Assembly (NCBI RefSeq): GCF_018861145.1
Contig: NZ_JAHKQT010000017.1
Span: forward strand, 216,382-280,381
Direction of reading: 5' to 3'
Origin: Poseidonibacter lekithochrous
GTDB lineage: Bacteria > Campylobacterota > Campylobacteria > Campylobacterales > Arcobacteraceae
Length of the DNA: 64,000 nucleotides
The notes beneath the pieces were generated by a model. It made no database searches and had not been told where the DNA came from. It was given only the letters and a program-made list of their open reading frames with translations. Shown here piece after piece: positions 34,198 to 44,261 of the stretch. The position numbers were made by a program, and so were the translations under genes. How positions within the stretch are numbered: position 1 is the first letter of the stretch; every line of letters begins with the position of its first letter.

Positions 34198-35409
34198 ATG
34201 AATATAGATTTTAAAGAATTAGCAAACAAATATCAAACACCGTATTATGTATATGATTTTGATCATATTACTTCTCAATATGAGGAATTAAAAGGTGCTT
34301 TTAAAGCAAGAAAATCGATTTTAGCATATGCTGTAAAAGCAAATTCAAATTTATCAGTTATTAAACACCTAGCAGAATTAGGTGCAGGTGCAGATTGTGT
34401 ATCAATTGGTGAAGTAAAAAGAGCCTTAAAAGTAGGTGTTGCTCCTTATAAAATCATTTTTTCAGGTGTTGGAAAAATTGATAGTGAGATTAAAGAAGCT
34501 TTAGATCTTGGTATTTTAATGATTAATGTTGAAAGTGCTGCAGAACTTGATAGAATAGAAACAATAGCAAAAGAGTTAGATGTAGTTGCTAGAATTTCTA
34601 TTAGAGTAAATCCTAATATTGATCCACAAACACATCCATATATTTCAACAGGTTTACATGAAAATAAATTTGGTGTTGATATTGATACAGCAAAAAGAAT
34701 GTATATTCAATGTAAAAACTCTAAAAACTTAGAACCTACAGGAATTCATTGTCATATTGGTTCTCAACTTACTCAACTTGATCCAATAATAGAATCGGTA
34801 AAAATTGTAGCTGATTTAGTAAGAAACCTTGCGGCAATTAAAATTGAACTTTCTTTTTTTGATGTTGGTGGTGGATTAGGTATTGTTTATAATGATGAAA
34901 AATTAATTAATACAAATGAGTATGCACAAGGAATTCTAGAGTGTCTATTTGGTTTAGATATCACAATTGTATGTGAACCAGGAAGATTTTTAGTTGGAAA
35001 TTCTGGAGTATTTGTAACTAAAGTACTTTATGAAAAAGTAAATGGAAACAAAAGATTTGTTATTGTTGATGGGGCTATGAATGATTTAATTAGACCAGCC
35101 TTATATAATGCATATCATAAAGTTGAAGTATTAAATGATAATGAAGAATTAAGTGATTGTAATCTAGTGGGTCCTGTTTGTGAAAGTGGAGATTTCTTTG
35201 CTAAAAACATTAACTTACCTCAAACACAACATAATGATTTAGTTGCAATTTATTCAGCAGGAGCTTATTGTTTTACAATGGCTTCAAATTATAATACTAG
35301 AAATAAAGTAGCTGAAATTGCAGTAGAAAATGGAGAAGACAGACTTATTAGAAGAAGAGAAACTTTTGAAGATTTAATAGCACATGAAGAAGAGTTTTTA
35401 AATAATTAA
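34198..35409 (+). CDS. lysA: Diaminopimelate decarboxylase
   Basis: 403-aa PLP enzyme converting meso-diaminopimelate to lysine. The PLP lysine is Lys47 in AYAVKANSN; HCHIGSQL, the glycine-rich phosphate loop DVGGGLG, CEPGRFL and the substrate-binding CESGDFF complete the fold-III alanine-racemase-like set. It begins a row of amino-acid genes (lysA, pheA, hisC) ending with dxs; dapB of the same pathway is at 59110. Confidence 0.97.
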   Translation: MNIDFKELANKYQTPYYVYDFDHITSQYEELKGAFKARKSILAYAVKANSNLSVIKHLAELGAGADCVSIGEVKRALKVGVAPYKIIFSGVGKIDSEIKEALDLGILMINVESAAELDRIETIAKELDVVARISIRVNPNIDPQTHPYISTGLHENKFGVDIDTAKRMYIQCKNSKNLEPTGIHCHIGSQLTQLDPIIESVKIVADLVRNLAAIKIELSFFDVGGGLGIVYNDEKLINTNEYAQGILECLFGLDITIVCEPGRFLVGNSGVFVTKVLYEKVNGNKRFVIVDGAMNDLIRPALYNAYHKVEVLNDNEELSDCNLVGPVCESGDFFAKNINLPQTQHNDLVAIYSAGAYCFTMASNYNTRNKVAEIAVENGEDRLIRRRETFEDLIAHEEEFLNN

Positions 35410-35430
35410 TTACTAGTAGAAAGGGTACTT

Positions 35431-36498
35431 ATGAGTGAAGCAGGATTATTAGAATTAAGAGATAAACTTGATAATATAGATAATGAATTATTGAAACTTA
35501 TTAATGAACGAATGGAAGTTGTTCATCAAGTAGGAGTTGTAAAAGCACATAGTGGTGGAGCAATTTATAGACCTGAAAGAGAAAAGGCTATTATTGATAG
35601 ATTGGAATCTTTAAATACTGGAAAACTAAATAGAGCAGCTATCGAAGCACTTTTTTTAGAAATATTTGCAATTTCTAGGAATCTTGAACTTCCTGAAAAT
35701 GTGGCTTATCTAGGACCTGAAGGTTCTTTTACTCATCAAGCAGCTGAAGGAAGATTTGGTGCAATGAGCTCTTATGTTTCAATTGCATCTATTAATGGAA
35801 TCTTTAGAGAAGTTGATACAAAAAAAGCTAGATTTGGAGTTGTACCTATTGAAAATTCATCAAATGGAATAGTTACAGATACAATTAACTGCTTAAATGA
35901 ATATAATTTGAAAATTATCGCAGAAGTTGTTCTTGATATTCATCATACGCTAGCTTCAACATGTGATAAAGTTGAAGATATAAAAAGAATTTATTCAAAA
36001 GATATTGCCTTTGAACAATGTAGAAAATTTTTAGCAAATTTTGGTTTAGATGAAGTTGAACAAATACCAATTGAATCAACTACTAAAGCTGCGAAAATTG
36101 CGATAAATGAGCCAGGAAGTGCTGCTATTTGTCCTCATGTTGGTGCAAAGTTAAATAACCTTCCTATTTTATTTGAAAATATAGAAGATAAAGATAATAA
36201 TAGAACACGGTTTTTCATAATTAGTGATTTTGAAAATGGACAAAGTGGAAATGATAAAACATCAATTTTAGTAAAACTTTCAGATAAGCAAGGTGCACTT
36301 GTTGACTTTTTAATTGATTTTAGAAATGCTGGAGTTAATTTTACAAAAATTAAATCACATATTGCCGAAGGTAATTCAATGTTTTTTATTGATTTTGATG
36401 GACATAAAGATGATGATGGTATAAAAGAAATTTTAGATAAACATAAAGATTCAATAAAAATTTTAGGATCATATGTAAAAGAAATACACGATATTTAA
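35431..36498 (+). CDS. pheA: Chorismate mutase / prephenate dehydratase
   Basis: 355-aa bifunctional enzyme for phenylalanine synthesis. Residues 1-85 are an AroQ-type chorismate mutase (LRDKLDNIDNELLKLINERM, YRPEREKAI). Residues about 95-270 are prephenate dehydratase (AYLGPEGSFTHQAA, PIENSSNGIV, NRTRFFII). Residues 280-350 are an ACT domain with the usual GALVDFL but with TKIKSHI where the ESRP phenylalanine-binding motif normally sits, so feedback control may be altered. AAAGGG precedes the ATG. Confidence 0.95.
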   Translation: MSEAGLLELRDKLDNIDNELLKLINERMEVVHQVGVVKAHSGGAIYRPEREKAIIDRLESLNTGKLNRAAIEALFLEIFAISRNLELPENVAYLGPEGSFTHQAAEGRFGAMSSYVSIASINGIFREVDTKKARFGVVPIENSSNGIVTDTINCLNEYNLKIIAEVVLDIHHTLASTCDKVEDIKRIYSKDIAFEQCRKFLANFGLDEVEQIPIESTTKAAKIAINEPGSAAICPHVGAKLNNLPILFENIEDKDNNRTRFFIISDFENGQSGNDKTSILVKLSDKQGALVDFLIDFRNAGVNFTKIKSHIAEGNSMFFIDFDGHKDDDGIKEILDKHKDSIKILGSYVKEIHDI

Positions 36499-36521
36499 TA
36501 GTAATAAAAGTAGGAAGATAA

Positions 36522-37628
36522 ATGAATTTTAATAAAGTATTAGAGAATGTTACAATTTATGAAGCTGGGAAGCCAATTGAATTAGTTGTGAGAGAGTATG
36601 GAATTGATCCTAAAGATATTATAAAATTAGCATCAAATGAAAACCCATATGGAACATCTCCAAAAGTAATTTCTAAGATTAAAGAGATTGCTGGAAATAT
36701 GTTTGTATATCCAGATGATTCAATGTATGAATTAAAAGAAGCTTTAGCAAATAAGTTTGAAGTAAATGAATCAAATATTATAGTAGGTTCAGGAAGTGAT
36801 CAAATTTTAGAGTTTTGTGTACATGCTAAATGTGATAGTAACTCAAAAATTTTAATGAGTAAAACTACATTTGCTATGTATGAAATTTATGGAAAGCAAA
36901 CTGGTTCAAAAATTATAAAAACAAAAGATGATGAACATAATTTAGAACAATTCTCAGCACTTTATAAAGAACATGGTGCTGATATTATTTTTCTTTGTTT
37001 ACCAAATAATCCTTTAGGGGAATGTTTAGATAAAGAAGATGTTTATGCCTTTTTAGAAACTATTGATAAAGATACATTAGTTGTAATTGATGGAGCTTAT
37101 CAAGAATATGCTTCTTTTAAAGATGAAAAGAAAAAAATTAATCCAAAAGAATTAATAAATACATTTACTAATTGTATTTATTTAGGAACATTTTCTAAAG
37201 CTTATGCCTTAGGTGGTATGCGAGTTGGTTATGGAATAGCTCAAGAAGATATTATAAAAACTTTATATAAACTTCGTGCTCCTTTTAATATTACTACTTT
37301 AACACTAGCGGCTGCTATTGAAGCTTTAAAAGATGAAGAGTTTGTAACTTCTTGTATTGCTAAAAACTTTGATGAAATGAAAAGATATGAAGATTATGCA
37401 GAAAAAAAAGGTTTTGATTATATTGATTCATATACAAACTTTATTACATTAAAATTTGGGGATTTATATTCTTCAAAAGAAGTAGCTCAAAACTTACTAG
37501 AATTGGGTGTAATCGTACGGGATTTAACAGGTTATGGAGTTAATGCAATAAGAATTACTATTGGTTCAAATAGTCAGAATACAAGGGTATTTAAATTACT
37601 AGATAGTGTATTAGAAAAGTTAAAATAG
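36522..37628 (+). CDS. hisC: Histidinol-phosphate aminotransferase
   Basis: 368-aa class II-like PLP aminotransferase. [15 protein letters not shown] near residue 35, the YPDDS segment, [10 protein letters not shown] and the PLP-lysine segment [17 protein letters not shown] are typical of HisC. In organisms like this the enzyme can also act on aromatic amino acids, which would suit its place after pheA. AGGAAG precedes the ATG. Confidence 0.94.
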   Translation: MNFNKVLENVTIYEAGKPIELVVREYGIDPKDIIKLASNENPYGTSPKVISKIKEIAGNMFVYPDDSMYELKEALANKFEVNESNIIVGSGSDQILEFCVHAKCDSNSKILMSKTTFAMYEIYGKQTGSKIIKTKDDEHNLEQFSALYKEHGADIIFLCLPNNPLGECLDKEDVYAFLETIDKDTLVVIDGAYQEYASFKDEKKKINPKELINTFTNCIYLGTFSKAYALGGMRVGYGIAQEDIIKTLYKLRAPFNITTLTLAAAIEALKDEEFVTSCIAKNFDEMKRYEDYAEKKGFDYIDSYTNFITLKFGDLYSSKEVAQNLLELGVIVRDLTGYGVNAIRITIGSNSQNTRVFKLLDSVLEKLK

Positions 37629-37643
37629 ACTTTGGGAGAAAGT

Positions 37644-39446
37644 ATGAATATAAAAGATAAATCACTCGAAGAATTAGAAGAAGTATCTCAAAATATTAGA
37701 GATAGAATAATTGATGTAGTATCTAGAAAAGGTGGACATTTTTCTTCTACTTTAGGAGCAGTTGAATTAACTGTAGGTATGCATAAAGTATTTGATGCAT
37801 TTAGTGATCCTTTTATATTTGATGTTTCTCACCAATGTTATCCTCATAAATTGTTAACAGGAAGATGGGAAGAGTTTGAAACTATTAGACAATTTGGTGG
37901 TCTAAGTGGTTTTACAAAACCAAATGAATCTAAAGCTGATTATTTTGTAGCAGGGCATAGTTCAACTTCTATTTCTCTTGCAGTGGGAGCAGCAAAATCA
38001 ATAAAACTTAAAAATGAAAATAGAATCCCAGTTGTTATGATAGGAGATGGTTCTATGACAGCGGGAATGGTTTATGAGGCTTTAAATGAATTAGGTGATT
38101 TAAAACTTCCTGTTGTGATCATTTTAAATGATAATGAAATGTCAATTGCAAAACCAATTGGAGCGATTTCTAAACATCTTTCTAAATTACTTGCTGGGAA
38201 AACTTATCAAGGGTTCAAAGGTAGAGTTGATACATTTATAAAAAATAATATGCCAGATGGTACAACTTATATTGCTAAAAGAATGGAAGAAGCTATGAAG
38301 CTTATTACTCCTGGCATTTTATTTGAAGAAATGGGTATTGATTATATTGGACCTATTGATGGGCATAATTTAGAAGAAGTTATAGATACTTTAGAGTTAG
38401 CAAAGGGAATGAAAAAACCTGTAATTGTTCATGCTAGGACTGTAAAAGGGAAGGGCTATGAAATTGCAGAAGGTCAACATGAACATTGGCATGGAGTTGG
38501 TCCTTTTAATGTTGAAGATGGAACTTTTATAAAAAAAGCTGCGCCAAAAGCTGCAACAGCTGTATTTGCAGATGCTTTATGTAATCTTGCATGTAAGCAT
38601 GAAAATATTGTAGGAGTTACTGCTGCAATGCCTAGTGGAACAGGTATAAATAAACTAATGGAAAAATTTCCAGAGAGATTTTGGGATGTTGCTATTGCTG
38701 AACAACATGCTGTTACTTCAATGGCTGCAATGGCAAAAGAAGGCTTTAAACCATATATTACAATTTATTCTACTTTCCTTCAACGTGGATATGATCAAAT
38801 AATTCATGATGTATGTATAATGGATTTACCTGTAGTTTTTGCAATAGATAGAGCAGGGACTGTTGGAAATGATGGAGAGACTCATCAAGGTGCATTTGAT
38901 ATCTCATATTTAAGGTTTATTCCAAATATGATTGTGTTTGCACCAAGAGATAATGCAACTTTAGAAGAAGGATTATCTTTTGCTTATACTTTAACATCAC
39001 CAAGTGCTATTAGATATCCAAGAGGTGCTTTTATAGAACTTGATTACCCTCTCGTTCCTTTCGAACTTGGAAAAGCGCAAGTGTTAAAAGAAGGTAAAAG
39101 CAAAAAACTATTTATTGGATATGGTGCAGCTGTAGGTCGTGCTTGTGAAACTGAAAAACTTCATGAAGAAGATATTGCAATTGTAGATTTAAGGTTTGTT
39201 AAGCCCTTAGATGAAGAGTGCTTAAAGGATTTATCTACAAGATATGATGATTGGTACATTTTCTCTGATTCTCAGAAACAAGGTGGAGTAGGAAGTGCTA
39301 TTTTAGAATTTTTAAATGATGCAAATATAAATATTAAACTAACTACATTTGAGTATGAAGATAAGTTTATAGATCATGGAGATACAAAATTAATAGAAGA
39401 AAGTTTAGGTTTATTACCTGAAACCTTGGTAAATAGAATAAAATAA
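37644..39446 (+). CDS. dxs: 1-deoxy-D-xylulose-5-phosphate synthase
   Basis: 600-aa thiamine-diphosphate enzyme, the first step of the MEP isoprenoid pathway. The TPP-binding motif GDGSMTAGMVYEALN, the FDVSHQCYPHK opening, YIGPIDGHN and the catalytic glutamate in VAIAEQHAVT are present. The ATG at 37644 is preferred over a TTG twelve bases upstream because GGGAG lies between the two and five bases before the ATG. It follows hisC by 15 bases. Dxr, the next enzyme, is encoded at 2480. Confidence 0.96.
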   Translation: MNIKDKSLEELEEVSQNIRDRIIDVVSRKGGHFSSTLGAVELTVGMHKVFDAFSDPFIFDVSHQCYPHKLLTGRWEEFETIRQFGGLSGFTKPNESKADYFVAGHSSTSISLAVGAAKSIKLKNENRIPVVMIGDGSMTAGMVYEALNELGDLKLPVVIILNDNEMSIAKPIGAISKHLSKLLAGKTYQGFKGRVDTFIKNNMPDGTTYIAKRMEEAMKLITPGILFEEMGIDYIGPIDGHNLEEVIDTLELAKGMKKPVIVHARTVKGKGYEIAEGQHEHWHGVGPFNVEDGTFIKKAAPKAATAVFADALCNLACKHENIVGVTAAMPSGTGINKLMEKFPERFWDVAIAEQHAVTSMAAMAKEGFKPYITIYSTFLQRGYDQIIHDVCIMDLPVVFAIDRAGTVGNDGETHQGAFDISYLRFIPNMIVFAPRDNATLEEGLSFAYTLTSPSAIRYPRGAFIELDYPLVPFELGKAQVLKEGKSKKLFIGYGAAVGRACETEKLHEEDIAIVDLRFVKPLDEECLKDLSTRYDDWYIFSDSQKQGGVGSAILEFLNDANINIKLTTFEYEDKFIDHGDTKLIEESLGLLPETLVNRIK

Positions 39447-39477
39447 TATGAATGATAAATATTTCAAATAAAAACTT

Positions 39478-40335
39478 TTACTCTGTATTTTCTAAAATCT
39501 CTTTTGTAATAATAGAACCATACTTTATTAATTCTTTTGCTTTATGGAAATCATAAAATTCACAAGTTTTATTTGAAATATTTATCATTATATCAGGTTG
39601 ATGAGATGCTAATTGGTGTCTTGATATAACTTCTTGCATAGTTTCTATTGATTGATTAATGATTTCAAAATAACTAAGACTTTCTTTCTTTTTAATATTT
39701 TTCTGAAAAAAGTCTGTAATATTTTGTTTTATTTTACCTTTTGGTTTTTTTAATATACTCTTATGTTCTTTTTTTATATTTAAACTACTATTTAAATCTA
39801 CAGCAATTACTAAATCAGAGAATTCAGAAATAGTAGGAACTATCGGTAGAGGATTTAAAATCCCACCATCAAAAAGCTCTGTGCCTTTTAGTGTAGTTGG
39901 GGTGAAAACAGTAGGAATAGAGATTGAAGCTCTTATAGCATCTTTTAGTGAACCTTTTTGAAGCCAAACTTCTTTTCTATTTTTTATATCAGTTGCTGTT
40001 GCTGTAAAAGATATTGGCAAATCTTCAATGTTTATATTACCTATCATTTCTTCAATTTTATTAAATACTTTATCCCCATTTATCATGCCATTTGCATTAA
40101 ATGAAAAATCAACTAATTTTAAAATATCAAAGATATCAAAATTTGCAACCCATTCTTCGTATTCATCTAATTTTCCTGCGGCATAGAGACCACCAACTAA
40201 TGCACCTATTGAAGAACCAGAAATTGATTTTATATCATAATCATTTTTTATTAGCTCTTTTATAACTCCAATATGAGCATAACCTCTAGCTCCTCCACTA
40301 CCTAAAACTAAAGAGACGGTTTTTTTATTATTCAT
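39478..40335 (-). CDS. Patatin-like phospholipase (RssA type)
   Basis: 285-aa serine hydrolase. The oxyanion loop GSGGARG (12-18), nucleophile Ser42 in GSSIG (40-44) and DGG at 156-158 form the complete patatin Ser-Asp dyad. No signal peptide or membrane helix, so cytoplasmic as in RssA/NTE relatives. Lipid substrate unknown. It lies six bases downstream of the L,D-transpeptidase gene and is probably co-transcribed. Confidence 0.9.
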   Translation of the reverse strand: MNNKKTVSLVLGSGGARGYAHIGVIKELIKNDYDIKSISGSSIGALVGGLYAAGKLDEYEEWVANFDIFDILKLVDFSFNANGMINGDKVFNKIEEMIGNINIEDLPISFTATATDIKNRKEVWLQKGSLKDAIRASISIPTVFTPTTLKGTELFDGGILNPLPIVPTISEFSDLVIAVDLNSSLNIKKEHKSILKKPKGKIKQNITDFFQKNIKKKESLSYFEIINQSIETMQEVISRHQLASHQPDIMINISNKTCEFYDFHKAKELIKYGSIITKEILENTE

Positions 40336-40341
40336 TTTATT

Positions 40342-41688
40342 TTAGAAATTTAACTTTTGGATTTTGTCATATCCATAAACATCTTTGTAAAAAGACAAAT
40401 TACCATTTTTAACTTCAACTGTTTGATAAGTTAAGTGTATAGGTAACTTTTTATTTAATCTAATCGTATCTGTTTTCTCTTTATCAAAAATACTTCTTAC
40501 TTTTTTATATGAGTATTTTGTATAGTTTTCAGATAAGTATTTCATTAGACTAATTGGATGCTCTAATCTTATACATCCATGACTTACAAATCGGATTTTT
40601 TCTTTACTTGATTTAAATCTCCAAGTTCCAATAGTGTCATGCATATAAACTGCATAGTCATTTGGAAAAATAAACTTCATTCTTCCCATTCCATTTGTTC
40701 TTGATGGAAGTTGAATAAATTTATATGGAATATATCTGACATTTTTCTTTAAATATTTTTTCCAATTTACATCTTTCCATTTTATTTTTTTTGAGCTAAG
40801 TTTATAGTTTTTTCTAATAACTATATTTTTCTTTTTTAAATAGTTTCTATCTTTTAATGCTTTTGGGATAATACTACTTTTTGCAATAGAATCTGGAATA
40901 TTCCAAGTTGGATTAACAATAAAATATGCTAATTTACTTGAAAGTATCGGAGTTTGTGTATCTGCTGCACCGACAACTGTTCCAAAACTTTTTGTTTTCT
41001 TTCCTTCTTCATAAAAAGTAAAATCATGAGTTGGTACATTTAATTGAATAAAATTATCACTATTTGAATATTTAAGAAGCTTAAGTCTTTCAATATTTAA
41101 TTTTAATTTATCTTGTTTCTGTTGTGAAAGTGATGTGTTGTTATTAAGCTCTTTTATAAGTGCAAAAAACTGTGGATGCTTTGGTGTATATGTTTTTAAG
41201 ATATCTTTGATTGGAGTATTTGAATGATATTTCTTTAATAGTTCATTTTTATTTATATCTAAATTATAAACTTCATAATCTTGATTAACTTTTTTGTATT
41301 TACTTTTTTTTAATTCTTTTTTAAATGTACTTTGGTCAATACATGAATTACTTAAATTATTAGTATATGTATAAAAAAGATCTTCTAATTTTTTAGATTT
41401 TTCTATAGTATTTGCTAAGTTTAGAATATTAAGATATTCATCTTTACTTCCACATAATGATGAGTAAGTGTCATCTTTTAGTATTTCTAAAAATATAACT
41501 TCTTTATAAGTTAAACCAGCAAATTTATCAAAAGTGTCTTTTTTTACTCTCTCTTGAGATGATATAATTTCTTCGATTTCATTTTCAGTATTAATTGAAG
41601 TAGGTGCAACTTTTTGGGCTGTTTTACTTGAACAAGCACTTAATAGTACAAGAATTGCAATAGAGGATAAGATATTTGATATTTTCAT
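40342..41688 (-). CDS. L,D-transpeptidase lipoprotein (YcbB-like)
   Basis: 448 aa with a lipoprotein signal (LLSAC, Cys19). The N-terminal and middle regions are helical; the C-terminal YkuD catalytic domain has HDT and the active-site SHGCIRL with nucleophile Cys372. Enzymes of this class form 3-3 crosslinks in peptidoglycan, or attach proteins to it, from the periplasmic face. The large size and scaffold resemble E. coli YcbB/LdtD more than the short ErfK type. Divergent from nothing nearby; Maf is upstream on the same strand. Confidence 0.9.
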   Translation of the reverse strand: MKISNILSSIAILVLLSACSSKTAQKVAPTSINTENEIEEIISSQERVKKDTFDKFAGLTYKEVIFLEILKDDTYSSLCGSKDEYLNILNLANTIEKSKKLEDLFYTYTNNLSNSCIDQSTFKKELKKSKYKKVNQDYEVYNLDINKNELLKKYHSNTPIKDILKTYTPKHPQFFALIKELNNNTSLSQQKQDKLKLNIERLKLLKYSNSDNFIQLNVPTHDFTFYEEGKKTKSFGTVVGAADTQTPILSSKLAYFIVNPTWNIPDSIAKSSIIPKALKDRNYLKKKNIVIRKNYKLSSKKIKWKDVNWKKYLKKNVRYIPYKFIQLPSRTNGMGRMKFIFPNDYAVYMHDTIGTWRFKSSKEKIRFVSHGCIRLEHPISLMKYLSENYTKYSYKKVRSIFDKEKTDTIRLNKKLPIHLTYQTVEVKNGNLSFYKDVYGYDKIQKLNF

Positions 41689-41773
41689 TAGTAGTCCATA
41701 ATTTGTTATTTAGCTTGTAGTATATACTAAAAAAGTAAACAGTTCTCTTATCAAGATAATAAGTATAATTATT

Positions 41774-42322
41774 TTAACCCATGAAAGCTTTCAATTTCTC
41801 TATACAAAGTCCCATAGCTGTACTTTCATATCCTTTAACCTTTTTGATATAAGGTTTACAAAACCCTTCAACCATTATAGCTCCTGCTTTTCCAAAGCAT
41901 TCACCTGATTTTATATATTCATTCATGTTTTTTTCATTAAATTTCTCAAATTCATACGTAGTAATTGATATATCAATAATTTCTTTATCTTTTGATTTAT
42001 AAATCATACAAGTAATTACAGAAGTTTCACTTCCGCTTTGAAGTTCAAGCATATATCTAGCATCATCTTCATCTTTTGCTTTTCTTAAAAGTAACCCTTT
42101 TGTTGTTACTACACTATCTGCTACTAATAAAGGCATATCTTCAATACCATATTTTTTATAAAGCTCATTAAATTTTCCTTTTGTAGCTTCATAACAAAAA
42201 GATTTAGGGTTTGTAGTTTTTATAGAATCTTCATCAAAATATCCACCATTTTGAATAAACTCTATTTTGGCATTATTTAGTAATAAAGCTCTAGTTTGAG
42301 AATTTGAACCAAGTCTTATCAA
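41774..42322 (-). CDS. maf: Maf-family nucleotide pyrophosphatase
   Basis: 182 aa. The N-terminus IRLGSNSQTRALLL corresponds to the Maf opening (L.S.SPRR..LL), and LVADSVVTTKG holds the catalytic aspartate region; the ending GYESTAMGLCIEKL matches the Maf closing helix. Maf proteins hydrolyse dTTP, UTP or modified nucleotides and are linked to septum control. I start at TTG 42322 with AAGGA five bases before; an ATG 45 bases further up would add an unrelated leader that reads through the promoter region. Confidence 0.85.
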   Translation of the reverse strand: MIRLGSNSQTRALLLNNAKIEFIQNGGYFDEDSIKTTNPKSFCYEATKGKFNELYKKYGIEDMPLLVADSVVTTKGLLLRKAKDEDDARYMLELQSGSETSVITCMIYKSKDKEIIDISITTYEFEKFNEKNMNEYIKSGECFGKAGAIMVEGFCKPYIKKVKGYESTAMGLCIEKLKAFMG

Positions 42323-42401
42323 AGTAATCCTTTTATTGGAATTATACTTAATTTGTATATAATACAAATTTAATAATTATAAATAGAATTAGGATTTAAA
42401 T

Positions 42402-43373
42402 ATGAATGTTGTAGTAATTGGCGCTGGTGGAATTGGAGCTTACTATGGAATGATATTACATGAAGTTGGATGTAATATTACCTTTGTAGCAAGAGGTGAA
42501 AACTTAGCCTATTTAAAAGAAAATAAGTTAAAAATGACACATCCAGATTATATAATAGAAGATAAAATAAATACTTTAAGTATTGAAGAATTAACAGCAT
42601 TAAACGCAGATGATTTTGATGCAATAATTATTGCTACAAAAGCAATGAGTACCCAAGGTATTTCCAAGACCTTAGCTTCATGGATTGAAAAATCATCTTC
42701 TGCTTTAAAAATACCATATTATATTTCATTACAAAATGGTGTAGAAAATGAAGATGTGATGCTTGAATATTATCCAAATGATTTTGTAATAGGAGGACTT
42801 ACCCGTCTTATTGTATCTCACACAGTAAAATTAGGACATGTTCATTGTTCAGGCGAGGTTCAAACTCTAATAGGTGCAATAAAACACACAAAAGAGAATA
42901 AGAATTTCTTAGGAAAATTAAAAACTATTTTAGATAAAACACAAACAACTACTTTTATATGTGAAGATATAAAGTTAGAACTTTGGAATAAACTGATTAT
43001 AAACAATGGTGTAAATGCCATTTGTGCACTTATTGAAGAAGAATCAGGTCCTTTATTGGAAAATGAAAAAACAGCAAAGCTTATATATGGACTTATGAGT
43101 GAAGCTGCGACTGCATCAAATGCAGTTGGAGTAAATTTATCACAAGATGATGCAGATAAAATGTTTGAATTAATGAAAACATTTCAGTCAGTTAAGCCAT
43201 CTATGTGGGTTGATACACAAAATAATAGAGATTTGGAACTTGATGAAATTTGTGGAGTTGTTATAAAAAATTGTGAAAAACTTGGACTTGATGCTCCATA
43301 TACAAGAACAATAGCTACTATACTAGAATATACATATAATAGGAAAAGAACTAATCTTCTTGAAACTATATAG
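42402..43373 (+). CDS. panE: Ketopantoate reductase family protein
   Basis: 323-aa NADPH-dependent oxidoreductase with the GAGGIGAYYG motif at residues 7-16, ARGENL for the NADP phosphate, LQNGVENE and the catalytic lysine segment ELWNKLIINNGVNA. PanE reduces 2-dehydropantoate in pantothenate synthesis. Other reductases share the fold, so substrate is likely but not certain. It is followed with no gap by an EamA transporter. Confidence 0.87.
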   Translation: MNVVVIGAGGIGAYYGMILHEVGCNITFVARGENLAYLKENKLKMTHPDYIIEDKINTLSIEELTALNADDFDAIIIATKAMSTQGISKTLASWIEKSSSALKIPYYISLQNGVENEDVMLEYYPNDFVIGGLTRLIVSHTVKLGHVHCSGEVQTLIGAIKHTKENKNFLGKLKTILDKTQTTTFICEDIKLELWNKLIINNGVNAICALIEEESGPLLENEKTAKLIYGLMSEAATASNAVGVNLSQDDADKMFELMKTFQSVKPSMWVDTQNNRDLELDEICGVVIKNCEKLGLDAPYTRTIATILEYTYNRKRTNLLETI

Positions 43374-44255
43374 ATGAAATATTATGTGTTTTTAACGCTT
43401 ACTGTTTTATTTTGGTCAGGAAACTTTGTCTTTGGAAGATTAATTTCACCAGAAGTAGAACCTGTAGAGCTAGCTTTTTTTAGATGGTTTTTTGTTGCAT
43501 TGATTTTATTACCATATTTTATTTATAGATTTAAGTATATTATGCAGGTTTTTAAAAAAGAGTATTTTATAATTATCACATTTTCTATTTTAGGTATCTC
43601 TTGTTTTAATACACTATTATACATAGGTCTTCAAACAACAACTGCTACGAATGCCTTATTGATAAATTCCAGTATACCTATTATGATTATTGTGTTATCT
43701 GCCATTATCTTAAATAAAAAGATTACTAAAATACAAAGTGTTGGAATTGTTCTTTCGACTTTGGGTGTAATATTTTTAATATTAAAAGGTGATATAGATA
43801 ATTTTATTACTTTAGAGTTTACAAGTGGAGATTTATGGATACTTGTTGCATGTGTTACTTGGGCTTTATATACAGTACTTTTAAAATATAAACCAAAAGA
43901 GTTAAATGCCTTTGATTTTTTGAGTATTACTGTATTTATAGGAATAGTTGTACTTGCTTTTGTATATTTCTCTTTAGGTTATAGTTTTGAGTTAGATTTT
44001 ATACATAAAGATGAGGTTTTATATTCACTAATTTATATAGTAGTTTTTCCTTCATTACTTTCATTTTATTTTTGGAATATGTCAATTGTAGAAATTGGAG
44101 CAAATAAAGCTGGACAATTTACACATCTAATGCCAATATTTGGAGCTATCTTAGCTTATATCTTTTTAGGTGAAACATTAGAATTTTATCATTTAGTAGG
44201 TATTTTATTTATAGGAATTGGAATTTATTTATCAATATTTCTAAAAAAGGCATAA
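43374..44255 (+). CDS. EamA/DMT-family transporter
   Basis: 293-aa inner-membrane protein with ten helices in two EamA repeats. Typical segments are LTVLFWSGNFVFGRLI, PVELAFFRW, NALLINSSIPI and the second-repeat ending GANKAGQFTHLMPIFGAILAYIFLGE. Exports small metabolites such as amino acids or purines in known members; substrate here unknown. It begins on the base after the panE stop. Confidence 0.92.
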   Translation: MKYYVFLTLTVLFWSGNFVFGRLISPEVEPVELAFFRWFFVALILLPYFIYRFKYIMQVFKKEYFIIITFSILGISCFNTLLYIGLQTTTATNALLINSSIPIMIIVLSAIILNKKITKIQSVGIVLSTLGVIFLILKGDIDNFITLEFTSGDLWILVACVTWALYTVLLKYKPKELNAFDFLSITVFIGIVVLAFVYFSLGYSFELDFIHKDEVLYSLIYIVVFPSLLSFYFWNMSIVEIGANKAGQFTHLMPIFGAILAYIFLGETLEFYHLVGILFIGIGIYLSIFLKKA

Positions 44256-44261
44256 GTTTTA

